Part shown: positions 30,380 to 41,335 of the stretch, piece after piece
Numbering within the stretch: position 1 is the stretch's first letter
Layout of the letters: the number at the start of each line of letters is the position of its first letter
Assembly (NCBI RefSeq): GCF_040954645.1
Contig: NC_092806.1
Location: 116,666,458 to 116,730,457, forward strand
DNA from: Diabrotica undecimpunctata
Lineage: Eukaryota > Arthropoda > Insecta > Coleoptera > Chrysomelidae
Direction of reading: 5' to 3'
Length of the DNA stretch: 64,000 nt
Position numbers and translations under genes: made by a program
The notes under the pieces: model-generated
The model's input: only the letters and a program-made list of their open reading frames with translations
What the model was told of the DNA's origin: nothing
The model's database searches: none

Positions 30380-31620
30380 ATTAATGTTTTTGATCTGAAA
30401 ATTGTATGTTTCGCATTATAGCGATTGTCATCTTATTGACAGTTTTATTTGCTGCTTTATCATCAGCTTCAATACCCATTATCCCAACATGTTATAGTAT
30501 CCATAAGAATGTTATGTTTTACCACCATGTAAGGCACTCGGAGAATATGAACAAATAGGAAAAATTATATTATGGTACATTGTTTCAGACTGTTGGAGAT
30601 TTCTTGAAGTTATCCAGTATATATGCCATAGTTATTGACAGAGGGACTGTCTTCGAAACTATTGCTGCTGTTGGAGGCATCAGTAAAAATTAGTTTGAAA
30701 TCAACTTATCTTAAAAGGGTAGACTAAAATAATTGTTTACTTTAGAAAGATTTTTTAATCTTTGAGATAGTTGAGTAAGATAAAATCTATTTGGGCATTT
30801 AAACTTTCCAGGAAGAAGACTAGCATCTATTTGTAGAAGTAGCTCTCAATTGATGTATATTGTATTCAAATAGATTTGGGCGTTTATTGAAAGTAAGTTT
30901 CTAGCAGAGTAATTTAAGTACAGATTTGAGTTTTTCCTTATTAAGCTTGTTATGAAAAGGTTTTCATTTGCCCTTAGCTTTCAATACCCAACATATTGCC
31001 TTCTAAGAATTATTAGCGGTTCTGCTGCTAGCACTTGAAGGCTGCTAATTGGCATGGTTTTGAAAGCTTTAAAAACTATGCGTAAGCCTTTGGATTGGGT
31101 GATGTCCAGTTTGTTCTATTGACTTTTGGTAGCGCTTTTGTAGTTATACATCCGTAATCTAGTTTGCGTCTAATAATAGCTTGATATAATCATTGAGGAA
31201 TAGTTGTGTCTGCACCCGATTTGTGATTAGAAAGGACTTTTTGAGTTAGGAATTAAATGTCATTCCCAAGAATTTGGTTTCGTAAATTGTTTCGCAGATG
31301 GCTTAAACCAGATCTTTGACGGACTCCACTTTCCAATGATTTCGTAGTTGATCGAACTACACCGTTTGTTTAAATTTTTATATTTCTCATCCCCAGAAAG
31401 TTTTTGGTGAAGGCTAGAAATTTGCAATCCGTTAGTTTGTTAGGAGCAAATGATCACAGTTATGTCCCAGCAATCATCAATGTCTAGGAAACTAGCTTAA
31501 TGACAAAGACATCTGTTAGGTCAGTGATCATGATTTTATCTGTAGGATAATAATTTGATCTACCAGTTTATACTTATTTACACCTATGTTCTTTAATAGT
31601 TAGTAAAAACTAAAAAAAAT
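30380..31620 (-). pseudogene. I-like LINE ORF2 relic (RT end and RNase H), heavily decayed
   Basis: The minus strand preserves scattered blocks: KVLSNHKSGADTTIPQ and LYQAIIRRKLDYG (31240-31140), the end-of-RT signature of I/R1-type LINEs. Then come KAFKTMPISSLQVLAAEPLI-like text (ANEPPL region), and the RNase H end NITFLWIL-stop-HVGIMGIEA then DDKAANKT (30525-30435), equivalent to FLWIPSHVGI-GNE-ADKAA. Stops are frequent, so this is among the oldest relics in the window. Both boundaries are approximate. Confidence 0.65.
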
Positions 31621-31826
31621 ATTCTTTTTTAGTCTACTCTAAGGGACTACTAAATTTTGATGCCATGTTTAAACTCATGCTCATTTTGATCTGCACTTAC
31701 AGCATTTCTTAATGATTCTTCTGTTCTCTCGCCACTTGCAGATAATCGATTTCTCTTATAAAATGTTGGCATTATAATCTACAAAGAAAACATCAGTTTT
31801 ATATGATAATAATTAGCATTAACTGG

Positions 31827-31890
31827 GTTCATCATCTCTCCTATTTTAGAGTTCACCATCTATCCCCTTTTCAAGGGAGAGATGGTGAAC
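31827..31890. repeat. Cluster of the 15-mer GTTCACCATCTNTCC including a hairpin
   Basis: GTTCATCATCTCTCC (31827-31841), GTTCACCATCTATCC (31851-31865) and the inverted GGAGAGATGGTGAAC (31876-31890); the last two form a hairpin. A fourth copy, GTTCACCATCTTTCC, is at 32179-32193. Confidence 0.8.
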
Positions 31891-31899
31891 TCTTGTGCG

Positions 31900-34800
31900 A
31901 TTAGCCAAGCACGTTTATGACATTATTTTGAGGTTATAGTACGTAAGTCAACTTTAAACTATAAGTATATTCAAAGATAATTACTTACCTCTTTATAAGT
32001 CCAAATAAATTTTAACTCCTTCGAGATATTATTACTTTATTTACTACCAAACGACCAAATATTCAAGCACATGTTTCAATTACGATGTAGTATATATATA
32101 CTATACTAAAGCGTCGTACTTCATTCCCGGGCACGATTTCCGCCGAACATTATACGAAAAAAGCCGACATGTTACCCGGTTCACCATCTTTCCTCAAGTT
32201 ACTCTATAGCGAAGCAATCTTTAAAACAGTTTTGAAATTTTAAAAATATGAAATCATCATTAGTGGCAAAGTGATATATAAAATTCGGGGATGATACGGG
32301 CATCATTGTCTGTATTGTAGAGGAACTTAAAGATCACTCAACTGTACAAACAGTTTTTGCAACAATTATGGACTAAAACTAAACATTAAACATATGTTAG
32401 AACATTTAATTGGAGGAGATAACTATGAATTATTACATATAGTATTAAACGAAAGACGAAGGGATGTCATGGCTAATAAATTTAGGACTATTTAAAGCAT
32501 CAACTAATTAAATAAAAAAAGCCAAAATAATATATATATATAGACGATACGATACTTGATAAAACGAAGACGAAGAAGAAAACGTACAAAGTGGCACTGT
32601 GTAAACGGAGATAATATCCTTTTTTAAGATCTACAGGTGAGATATTTTATTGGACTATATGATTAAAGGCCTTTAAAAACTAATATATCAAGTGGTCGAA
32701 GTAACCGATTTTTATGAAATGAAATAATCGAAAAAAAAAAAAAACTCATATTTTTGCTGTCATTAAAAATATTATCTACACGACAGTATAAAACTAAGAA
32801 ATATAAATTTCTGCATTTTCAGAGAAACAGAAACCATTACCTGGTAGAACAATCTTTATTTCAAGGCAATGGATAACAATGATAACTAACATTCTGTCTA
32901 GATCAGCTAACAACAAGTTGTTTAGAATGAATGTGATATCGAATTCTCATAAAAGATAGCCAGAGGGAGAAGATGAAAATTTCTTAAAACAGAAATTAAT
33001 GACGTTAGATAATTTAAAAAAGTATAACTAATCGTTTTAATTTTATCCTTTAAGAACGCTAGCAGGAAGATTTGCAGTAATAATTATAGCGTTCTATATT
33101 TCTGCTAAAAAGGGTACCATAAGGAAGGTACAGAAAAGCGCAACAAATCAAATAAATACAGATGACTTAAATAGTCCAGATTTCTTTATAACATTTAAAA
33201 TGATAACTTTAAAATTTCATCATACAGCAAAAATATCTCTAATTCACCGTTTCAAATTTTGCCGACCTACGATTCCTGCAAAACACCAACCATCAGAACT
33301 TTAAAATTCTGTGAACTATTAAAAGCGTCACGTTTTTTACGAATTAGTTAATGAACTAATGTCTAAAAAGTTAATGAAGACGGAAGTTGACGAGTGGCGC
33401 AAGGAAAGAGAGGAACAGATGTGGAATAAAACACGCAAATGCAGCAAGTAAACAGGAGAGTATTTGGTGATATTTTTAACATATCTGTTATATATTTATG
33501 TAGAATAAGGTTATATTAAACGTTTTATCTACATAGTAATTAGCGATTTAGCTAAATATTTATAATAAGAATATAATTAATTGACCTTTTGAACCATACA
33601 AGGGTAAGTTACAAAAAAAATATATAATATGTAGAATTTTTTTCATATAAAAATCAATGCACGTCGTTCAAGATTTCCGACGTCAGAACCCCACAGCGTT
33701 GCCAAAACATTAGAATAGTTAATAAGTGAGGAATTTTAAAAATATCGACTATTTAAGAATACACTAGGCAATTGGATTTTTAAAATGAAGAAAATAGTCA
33801 CATTTTCAAAATTTCTTTTTTTTTACACTTTTCAATAATGTGATTTATGAGATTTCAGGAAAAAACTCAACTGATTTATGAGATTTCAGGAATGGGTTGG
33901 ATAACATTCAGGAGATCCTAATCGAATTGCATTATTCCCTCCAAAAGAAACTAAACAGTGCACCAAAGGTTAATAGCTGGTCTCGCGGTATAAACAACCA
34001 TTTCTTAAAGTTATCTTAACTTTAGAAATGAATAGTAATAAAATTAAAAATAAATAGAAATGGAAACAAAAAGACAGCAAAATACAAATTGAAAAAATTA
34101 CAATAGTCGCTTTACGCTTTGTTTACAAAGATTCTCCAAGCACATATAAATAAATCAAGGTGTATTTTATTACTATTTAGAATCATTCTGTTAATTTAAA
34201 ATTGTTTAACAAAATTACACCTATGAAACTAAAATTTAATTGATTACTATTATGTATACTATATTATGAATCAAACTGTGTAAGAAATCAAAACATATAA
34301 AGAAAATTCTTACTCTAAAAAGGTGACAACACTGTAAACAATTTTTGCAAACGCTGAATTGTCATTGAATTTTGTAGTATTGTAGTATTTCCGTATCAGT
34401 GGCGTACGATTGTCTAATCTATTTAATTAAAATTATTATTTTGTGGAGTATTAAATTTAAACAATTATTTCATAAAATTTATATTATTAATAATAAAAAA
34501 TGTTTGTGTTTATTTGATCAATATAATTCTAAAATTCTCCATATAATCTCCAATCTCTCCATAGCTGTATTAGGGAAATTTGAACTCTAAGATTAATGTT
34601 ATGGAAATTTTAAAACCAAGTGATATCAGTTTGAATAAATCGTGGCGTGTAATGATTTTACTGTGAAAAATACTATACAAACATATGCACATGTACAAAA
34701 ATAGAGAGCAAACCTATGTACGTTCTCACATCCGTAATTACTCCCGCAAAAATTCCTCTACGGAGTAGATCGTTTTATCCAATACATATTCTTTTAGTCG

Positions 34801-35260
34801 TTTTTGAAACCGTTTTTGATTATTAAATATTTTTAATTACGGCGATAAATTACTGTAAAGGAAGGAACCAGGACTTGACATATTTCTACCACTTGGCTTC
34901 CTCAGAGCGAACTCATGATAAGCTCTAACAAAATAAAACATTTTCGGACTATAAAAGTAAATATTTAAAAATATTTACAAACAAACGCTACCAACGACAT
35001 CTATTAATGAGAATATAGCCTAAATCGTCGCCTAAATTTAGCCATTCATCGTCTGCGTGTTTTGCAACGTTTAGGAAACGCAGATTTAGGCTGAATGCTG
35101 AACTCAATTTCCGTTTTTTACTTATCTTGATTAAATTTCTTTAAACGGATTTGGTCTGTTTCTCGTACAATATCAGTGGAGATCACTATTCTTTTAAACA
35201 ATTTGATCTTTTCGAAATAGTTTACGGAAATCAATGCTTAAGTTTGAGTTTTGTTAGCTT
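31900..35260. other. No recognisable gene in 3.3 kb
   Basis: AT-rich throughout. Short open stretches such as HMLEHLIGGDNYELLHIVLN near 32391-32493 and MSKKLMKTEVDEWRKEREEQ near 33359-33450 are protein-like but too short to assign. One copy of GTTCACCATCTTTCC lies at 32179-32193. No element ends were identified. Confidence 0.45.
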
Positions 35261-35267
35261 ATGTTGT

Positions 35268-35597
35268 TACAGCATAGGTACGGATCGGTTAGATCGTGGG
35301 TTCAAACCCCACGCAGTGTCAGTTATTTAGACATTTATTAATTTGGTTGATCTTTATTATAGCTATGTGAATTCAAGCTTAAAATGTACCTAGTCTGTTA
35401 CGTTGTTTTTAGATCTAAAGTAACGTTTAACAAATAGCAATACTCTAATGGGCAACTGCGAGACTTGCAAGACTCGCTGTAAAACCAAGACCAAGTCCGG
35501 AAGCGGAATACTAAGACCAAGACCTAGACCAGGTGTATTAGCGCAAGACCAAGACCAAGATTGTCTAAGTCTCGTTTTATTCTTGCATTTGAGTAAC
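35268..35597 (+). repeat. Dispersed repeat with tRNA-like T-arm and CAAGACC array (copy 2)
   Basis: Same order of blocks as 13504-13836: GTTACAGCATAGGTACGGAT, T-arm-like GTGGGTTCAAACCCCAC (35296-35312, identical to copy 1), CAAGCTTAAAATGTACC, GTAACGTTTAACAAATAGCA, GCGAGACTTGCAAGACTC, AAGACC repeats, TCTTGCATTTGAGTAAC. The AAGACC array is shorter than in copy 1. Confidence 0.85.
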
Positions 35598-35699
35598 ACT
35601 AAGTGTAACACTCATTAAACTGAAGCTACATTCTTTAGCAATACTTTTTTAGAAATATCAAGAAACTATGCTTATAATAAATTATTATAGTTATCTGGT

Positions 35700-36190
35700 A
35701 ATTCGCCACTGTTGTATATATTGTTAAAAAAGTCATTATCGCAATAGTCTCATTATCTAATATTTGTAACAATTCTGTAGGAATCTCATCAGGACCATGA
35801 GGCTATTTTATTTTCACTAGGTAGATAGATAGCACTTTGCACTTCTAAATCAATAATCGGTGGGCCCTTAACTTTTTTAGATGTTTAGTATTGACACATT
35901 TTCTAATCTTTTTAATTAACACTTTTATTTAATTTTTTCATTCGGTATAACATTCCTTATTACTACGTGATATTGCTGCTTTCTTCTCAAATTCTATATT
36001 TTAATTTTTACTTAATTAATTTTTCAATTATCGTTCTTTCGCTGCTTTAATTATTTTCTATATTTCTCTATGTATTTCATTGCATTTTCTTTGATTCTGA
36101 AGTTGTATTTTCTTCTTACGTCCATTACGTCTAAGATATCTTGTATTTTCCACTTCTGTGTAACTGTCCGTTGTCTTAGAACATTTTCTC
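35700..36190 (-). pseudogene. LINE RT N-terminal fragment
   Basis: From about 36185 the minus strand reads KWKIQDILDVMDVRRKYNFR, a basic linker ahead of RT. It continues (about 35870-35715, one frameshift) as GPPIIDLEVQSAIYLPSENK then PHGPDEIPTELLQILDNETI, the GPD-IP-ELLK opening of RT seen also at 20307. No catalytic motifs remain. Confidence 0.65.
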
Positions 36191-36194
36191 GAGC

Positions 36195-36990
36195 CTAATT
36201 ATTGTATAAATAGAACAAGTTCAGGATTATATATATCTGGGTCAAACTATAAAACTTAACAAAGAAAACCAAACAGCAGAGATAAAAAGACGAGTTAGAC
36301 TGGCATGGGCGGCATTTGGCAAACTAAGCTACATTCTTAAAAACAAAAGATATCCACAGCATCTTAAGACCAAAGTATACAGTCAATGCGTACTCCCTGT
36401 TCTCACTTATGGTTCCCAAACGTGGATATTTACAAAAGCAAACATGGACAAAATCATAATAATCCAAAGAGCAATGGAAAGACAAATGTTGCACATAAGA
36501 CTAATGGATAAAACGAGAAACGAGTGGATAAGAGAGAAAACAAAAGTGAGGGATGTTAGACAAGAAGTTGCAAAATTGAAATGGAGATTTGCCGGACACA
36601 ATATAAGACAAAAAGAAGACCGATGGAACAAAATTCTTATAAGTTGGAGACCGTGGAGACTAAAATCTTCATCGGCGTGATCTTGGGATTTAAATTTATG
36701 ATTGGTAACTTATTTAGTCTTTGACAATGCTTTTCCTATGCTATTGTAACATTTTTAAGGTATATTTTCTAAGCGGATAATCACCATACTTACCACTATC
36801 GCCTCTGCCTGGACGAAGACTGCTTATTCAATAGATTCGCATATCTGTGACCCGCTGAGAGTTGAGCCTTAGCTTAGGACTGGTAGAAAAAAAGGCAGAC
36901 GGATAAAAAATATAAAGAAAAAAGAAATTAACAAAGCAGTGGGAGAAAAATTCTGGAACAAAACAATTGGCAACACAAGATAAGAGAATA
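36195..36990 (+). pseudogene. RTE-like LINE C-terminal fragment, interrupted
   Basis: The plus strand reads IEQVQDYIYLGQTIKLNKEN, QTAEIKRRVRLAWAAFGKL, LPVLTYGSQTWIFTKANMDK, RAMERQMLHIRLMDKTRNEW and LKWRFAGHNIRQKEDRWNK up to 36680. After about 190 bp of other sequence it resumes at 36870 with GRRIKNIKKKEINKAVGEKF WNKTIGNTR. The same family lies inverted at 62281-63590; there the YIYLG codons have expanded into a (TA)n array, whereas this copy still has the short gattatatatatctggg. Confidence 0.8.
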
Positions 36991-37048
36991 TAGAGATTGA
37001 TATGTGAGATGTGACAGTAGCACTGAAAATTTGGATTATATATTATAT

Positions 37049-37051
<3 letters not shown>

Positions 37052-37109
<58 letters not shown>
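37052..37109. repeat. (TA)29 microsatellite
   Basis: Uninterrupted TA run about 60 bp downstream of the LINE fragment that ends near 36990. Confidence 0.97.
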
Positions 37110-37113
<4 letters not shown>

Positions 37114-37129
37114 TAAGAAATATTGAAAT

Positions 37130-37600
37130 CTTCCGTATACATTTGTTAAATATATTAATGACTAATTTGACCACTACTTGGCAAGTCCGTACCTGCGATT
37201 AGAAGCAAAAGCATGAGCAACAGAGACTGGTCCCTTGTAAAAAGCTTGTTAGCTGAATTTCCCCCATCAAGCCAATTCGATTCAATCAAACCGGTAAACA
37301 GCGAATGAACAGACCGTGTGTCTGGAATACCGATGACTGTTAATTGTGTGCCAATAAGCCAGAGGTCGCCGCTGTCGGTCGCCTCCAAATCAGTGCCAGT
37401 TGCGACCGTCAGAAGACGATCCTTTGCAAATACCAATCAACCACCACAGAAATTTAACTTCTCCGCGAGGACGTCTTATGCTAATCTATCGATTTTCCAG
37501 AAGTTTCCTTCACTTCTGTTTGTATTCGGCGCTGGAATGAGAAATATAATAAGTGGCAAGAAAGTAGTCTCTACCAAAAATTGAGTCCGCCGAATATTCA
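37130..37600. other. GC-richer unassigned segment, open on both strands
   Basis: Base composition is clearly less AT-rich than the flanks. Open stretches exist on minus 37436-37155 (LLTVATGTDLEATDSGDLWL) and plus 37318-37584 (SKSVPVATVRRRSFANTNQP). I recognise neither. It may be part of a retroelement leader/Gag region, a displaced exon, or neither; overlapping frames on both strands often reflect composition alone. Confidence 0.35.
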
Positions 37601-38129
37601 TTTACTTACTAATTAAATACTCAAAATATATGTTTTTAGAGGGATGATTGCCATTTAATGCTGAATATCATCAAAAAGAGGAAGTCTGATTCCATTGTGT
37701 TTCTGGCTTAAGTTATAATTTTGAAAGAATTATTGAGCCAATACGAAGATGATATAGAATCGTTATATGAGAAATATGAATTTAAACTTCTAGATTACCT
37801 ACTGATAAATTAGGATTGACAAAAAATATTAAATAAGTCAAATATTGCCCATAAAATTAGAGGTCAATTTGCATTGGAATTAGAGTATAGTTAAAAGAAA
37901 AAGTAGCGAGAACAGAATTAACAATTCTTAAAAAAAGTTATAAGCTGAACAAAAAAAAAATAAAGGTTTAGATCAAAAACTTAATAATCAAAAACTTTTA
38001 AAGGGAAAATTCTCAGTAGTTGGCTGTAGGTACATGAAAGTTAAAAAATAAACTTACCAGAAAGTGTCAATCTTCCAGTGTAATTGGTATATTAAATTAA
38101 GAAAGAAAATATCCAAAAGTATCCAAAAT
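37601..38129. other. No recognisable feature
   Basis: AT-rich DNA upstream of the ORF1-bearing LINE. Confidence 0.5.
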
Positions 38130-38420
38130 ATCGTAGTGTGTAGTGTAGTGCCACGTTAACAACACACGTTCCCAAAAATTGTTGCAAAACAGAAGGATTA
38201 AGGCAAATATAATAAATTCAGACTACTGTAAGTTGATATATATTCACTACACTACTTTTTAATGATATAATAAATCTGATTGAACCAGTAATTAATTAGA
38301 TAAAAGCTAAAAACAAGAATAATCCTAACCTACGATACAATAATAATTATCAATTACTAACTTTTTTGTACGAAACAAGAATTCGAACTAAAGGTGGCCA
38401 CGCACGAAAATTTGTAAATT

Positions 38421-39352
38421 ATGCATCAACCTGAACCAGAAAATTTAAAACAACTGGAAGATGCTATAAAGACAGGAAATAATGAAATTTTAAGTAAAAT
38501 CGATGCTAGCGAGGTGAGACTCTCACTAAGAATCGAAGAATTTAAACGAAAAGTGAATGATATTGAAAGAGAAAATTCGCATCTAAGACAACAAATAGAA
38601 CTACTTCAGAGACAAAATAGAAAAAACAGTATTATCATATTTGGATTGGATAGTGCAGAAGAAATTTTCGACTTTCATGCAGTATTAGCGTCGATAAATA
38701 GTCTATTAAAAATAAAAATAAAGGAGCGTGATATAAACAATATCTATAGACTGGGAAGAGGTAAATCTGCACCAATTAAAATAGAGTTTCTGTCGTACCT
38801 CACAAAACAATTAATTTTCCAAAATAAAAAAACCTACAAGGTTCAAAAATAAGCATTGTTAACGACCAATCAGAAATTCAAAGACAAGAGAACAAACTTA
38901 TAAAAAAATATCTACCCAAGTTCAAAGAAAGCAACGAACCAAACTGTTACGTTAAAAAAGATATTCTATTTGTAAATGGTAGAAAGTATACAATAAAAGA
39001 TTTAAAAAATCTAGAACACACCGAAGAAGAGGAACAAAACGAGCATCGTACACAAAGTGAACCTAGCACCCCAATAACATCTTTGGTCGAAAGAGAAGTT
39101 AAAAGTTCACACCTACAAACACCAGTTACCCATAAAACTGGCATGAAACTAAAACAACCGGCAAACCCATCATCTCAGGAAAAACACGGATACAAGAAAT
39201 CACAACCACAACAGGCTGAAATAAAATTAACATCAAATCCAAAATTAACCCATCACGGAACACCAAAAACAGGTAATTCTAACAAAGACAATACGGATCT
39301 CAATATCGCCAATAGAACTAGAAAAAATTCGAAAAGTTCAATCGTTACATAA
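38421..39352 (+). pseudogene. LINE ORF1 protein (coiled coil plus RRM-like), single frameshift
   Basis: This is an RNA-binding ORF1p of the L1-ORF1p/transposase-22-like type. The ATG at 38421 begins MHQPEPENLKQLEDAIKTGN. Residues about 30-75 form a heptad-rich coiled coil (EEFKRKVNDIERENSHLRQQ IELLQRQNRKN). An RRM-like segment follows: SIIIFGLDSAEE, then INNIYRLGRGKSAPIKIEFL. One frameshift near 38848 moves the continuation to the frame of SIVNDQSEIQRQENKLIKKY, LPKFKESNEPNCYVKKDILF and VNGRKYTIKDLKNLEH (the C-terminal domain). A polar, Thr/Ser/Lys-rich tail ends at 39352. Intact length would be about 310 codons. It is otherwise well preserved. Confidence 0.82.
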
Positions 39353-39563
39353 ATTATTAATTTCAGCTCAGTATCTTTGTACAGAAAAAAATCAATAAAT
39401 TAGGCTCAAATAGGATTTATATTTTTTAAGTGTTTTATATTTTTGTAGTTGCATGTACTTTTTAATTATTTTTATCTTATTATTGTCTTTTAACTGTATA
39501 TTGTTATATATTTATATATAACATATTATAGTTGTATTATTAAATAGTGTGTAATCGATTAGA

Positions 39564-40235
39564 ATGGATCAATTTATAGGAGATGTAGATTTTGAACCTT
39601 ATGATACTTACGAGATAAATGAAATAGTGCAACTAAATGAGTTTATTGAACCGAAAAATAATCAAATTAACTTAAAAATAATTCACCAAAATATTAGAAG
39701 CTTAACAAAAAACATTGATGAGTTTAGCGCAGTATTAAGTCAACTAAATTCAGATTTTGATTTGATAGTACTAACTGAAACTTTTAAACTATGTGATGTA
39801 CAATATTACAATAACCATGAATACTTATTCTTCCATAGTAATTCAAAATTCAATAGAAATGACGGGGTAGCAGTATATATAAAAAAAACCATTACTTTTT
39901 CCCATAAAAGGGTAATGATTGGGCATTCTCAAGCAATTGAATTACTTATTCAATTAGAAAGTAATAAGAAAATCTTAGTTACTTGCCTTTATCGTTCACC
40001 ATCTGGTGACGTGGAGGAATTCCTTGAAGACTCAAAACAATATTTAGAACAACAAAAACAAGATCGATTAGCGTGCCATATACTACTCGGGGACATTAAT
40101 ATTAACATTAAGGATATAACTAATCAACGTGTTTACGAATACCTCAATTTAATGTATGAATACCAATTTGAATCTACGGTCAACAAATATACAAGAATAC
40201 AAGAAAATTCTAAAAGTTGTCTTAAAAACTACTAA
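39564..40235 (+). CDS. LINE ORF2 endonuclease domain (EEP), 223 codons, truncated
   Basis: N-terminal EEP endonuclease of ORF2. After an acidic lead (MDQFIGDVDFEPYDTYEI) comes LKIIHQNIRSLTKNIDEFSA (active-site Asn in HQNIRSL). The next blocks are DFDLIVLTETFK (catalytic Glu), DGVAVYIKK, ELLIQLESNKKILVTCLYRS, HILLGDININIKD (catalytic Asp and Asn) and VNKYTRIQENSKSCLKNY. In the family the last block continues into a TR...SCIDHIF motif with Asp and His; here the text is cut after SC. The frame is fully open, but it lacks the last catalytic pair, RT and C-terminus. Confidence 0.85.
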   Translation: MDQFIGDVDFEPYDTYEINEIVQLNEFIEPKNNQINLKIIHQNIRSLTKNIDEFSAVLSQLNSDFDLIVLTETFKLCDVQYYNNHEYLFFHSNSKFNRNDGVAVYIKKTITFSHKRVMIGHSQAIELLIQLESNKKILVTCLYRSPSGDVEEFLEDSKQYLEQQKQDRLACHILLGDININIKDITNQRVYEYLNLMYEYQFESTVNKYTRIQENSKSCLKNY

Positions 40236-40715
40236 TTATACTTTTTTCTTGTATATTGAAATCAATAAACATTATTATTATTATTATTATAAAAGGATTA
40301 CAAAATTTTTCAAAACGTTGCCAGTGCTGTCACACAATCATCAGTGATACCAGAACATTTGCAAAAAGCCGTACGTAACAGCATTTGATTTTTTGAGAAT
40401 CTCTATTAATATTTGAACGAAAAGAATGAATGAGTTTCAGTTCGGTTGCCAAAAAAATTATTGATTTAAATGATGAAATAGTTACTGATGTGAGTTGATA
40501 CTGACTATATGTTGGCCAAAATAAAGACGTGTATTAATATTTCATATTAATTTTTAATTTTTTTTTTTTTTTAATTTTAATTAATTAATTTTTTTTAAAA
40601 GGGGGCGACGTGTTTCAGGATTTACAGTATATACCTTATCCTCAGCGTCAGTAGAAAAATTCTACAGGGTATCAGTATAACCTTATCTTTAGTGGCTTTT
40701 AACATGTACATCGAG

Positions 40716-40759
40716 ATAGCACTGATGATGGAATACTAATTCCGACAACGTTCTGTGAT
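40716..40759 (+). ncRNA. Hammerhead-like motif, degenerate copy
   Basis: ATAGCA, CTGATGA (40722-40728), T, GGAAT-ACTA-ATTCC, GAC (consensus GAA, last A mutated), AACGTT, C, TGTGAT. It shares the core, helix II, palindromic helix III and downstream words (CCTTCTATAAAGG-like) with the minus-strand motif at 20146-20189. The A14 change and weakened helix I predict no cleavage. Confidence 0.5.
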
Positions 40760-40923
40760 GTAGTCCGTTGGGTTTTTTAATATTATACCTTCTATAAAGG
40801 TATAATATTAATAATAAATAATAAATTCCTTAATTTATTTATTAATAATAAATAAATTAGGGAATTTTATAATAAGTTTTTTGCTTTTTTAATAGTTTTA
40901 TTCGTTTTTTTGCCTCAAAAACA

Positions 40924-40985
40924 CAATGTTTGTATTTCGAGAACGATTTTCGAAGTGGAAATTGAAAAGTCAATAAACTTGGCTT
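40924..40985 (+). repeat. Single arm of the foldback family at 19220
   Basis: ACAATGTTTGTATTTCGAGA, ACGATTTTCGAAGTGGAAAT, TGAAAAGTCAATAAACTTGG matches the right arm of 19220-19532 closely but stops after about 62 bp. Confidence 0.8.
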
Positions 40986-41249
40986 AATATCACTAAAATA
41001 ATAATTGTAATTTCTTATGTAACTGAATTGTAGCATTTTCTGATGATGTTGGTGACTACAAATGAAATATTGGAATTAAAGAACAAAGAGAATTCGTACA
41101 CATAGCGTATATACTTTTTTCCTCAAAAAAAGTTTTTTGTCTATTATATTAAAAACTACATAAACCAGACTTACAGTTTTCTTTTTAAAATATTTCCATT
41201 GGTTATCAATAAATTAATAGTATATTTCATGCCTAACTGTTCGAATCAT

Positions 41250-41335
41250 TATCTTCTTCTTAGAGTGCCATATCCCTACGGAACGTCGGCGACTACCATG
41301 CTTATATCATCATTATAATCTGTAAATATTTCTTG
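41250..41335 (-). pseudogene. LINE 3'-end fragment
   Basis: On the minus strand ISMVVADVP-stop-GYGTLRRR followed by (GAA)n (plus strand TCTTCTTCTTAGAGTGCCAT). It parallels the ANLR-stop-WGRHRKKK end of the LINE at 20307-21524, with about 25 codons left. Confidence 0.6.

Larger units (their letters stand above)
38130..40300 (+). mobile_element. LINE deletion derivative with ORF1 and endonuclease but no RT
   Basis: Order: non-coding leader, ORF1 (38421-39352), a 210-bp spacer, ORF2 endonuclease (39564-about 40210), then directly the element 3' end (…ATATTGAAATCAATAAACATT then (ATT)n to about 40290). The RT and everything after the endonuclease are gone, with the coding region joining a short C-terminal-like LKNY-stop and the (ATT)n tail. 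The (TAA/ATT)n tail and the two-ORF plan fit CR1/L2/I-type LINEs. Boundaries other than the tail are approximate. Confidence 0.75.

Noticed and set aside
40300..40350. Hammerhead candidate around AACGTT and CATCAG (minus strand)
   Set aside because: The GAA block and helix II do not form, and only short words match.
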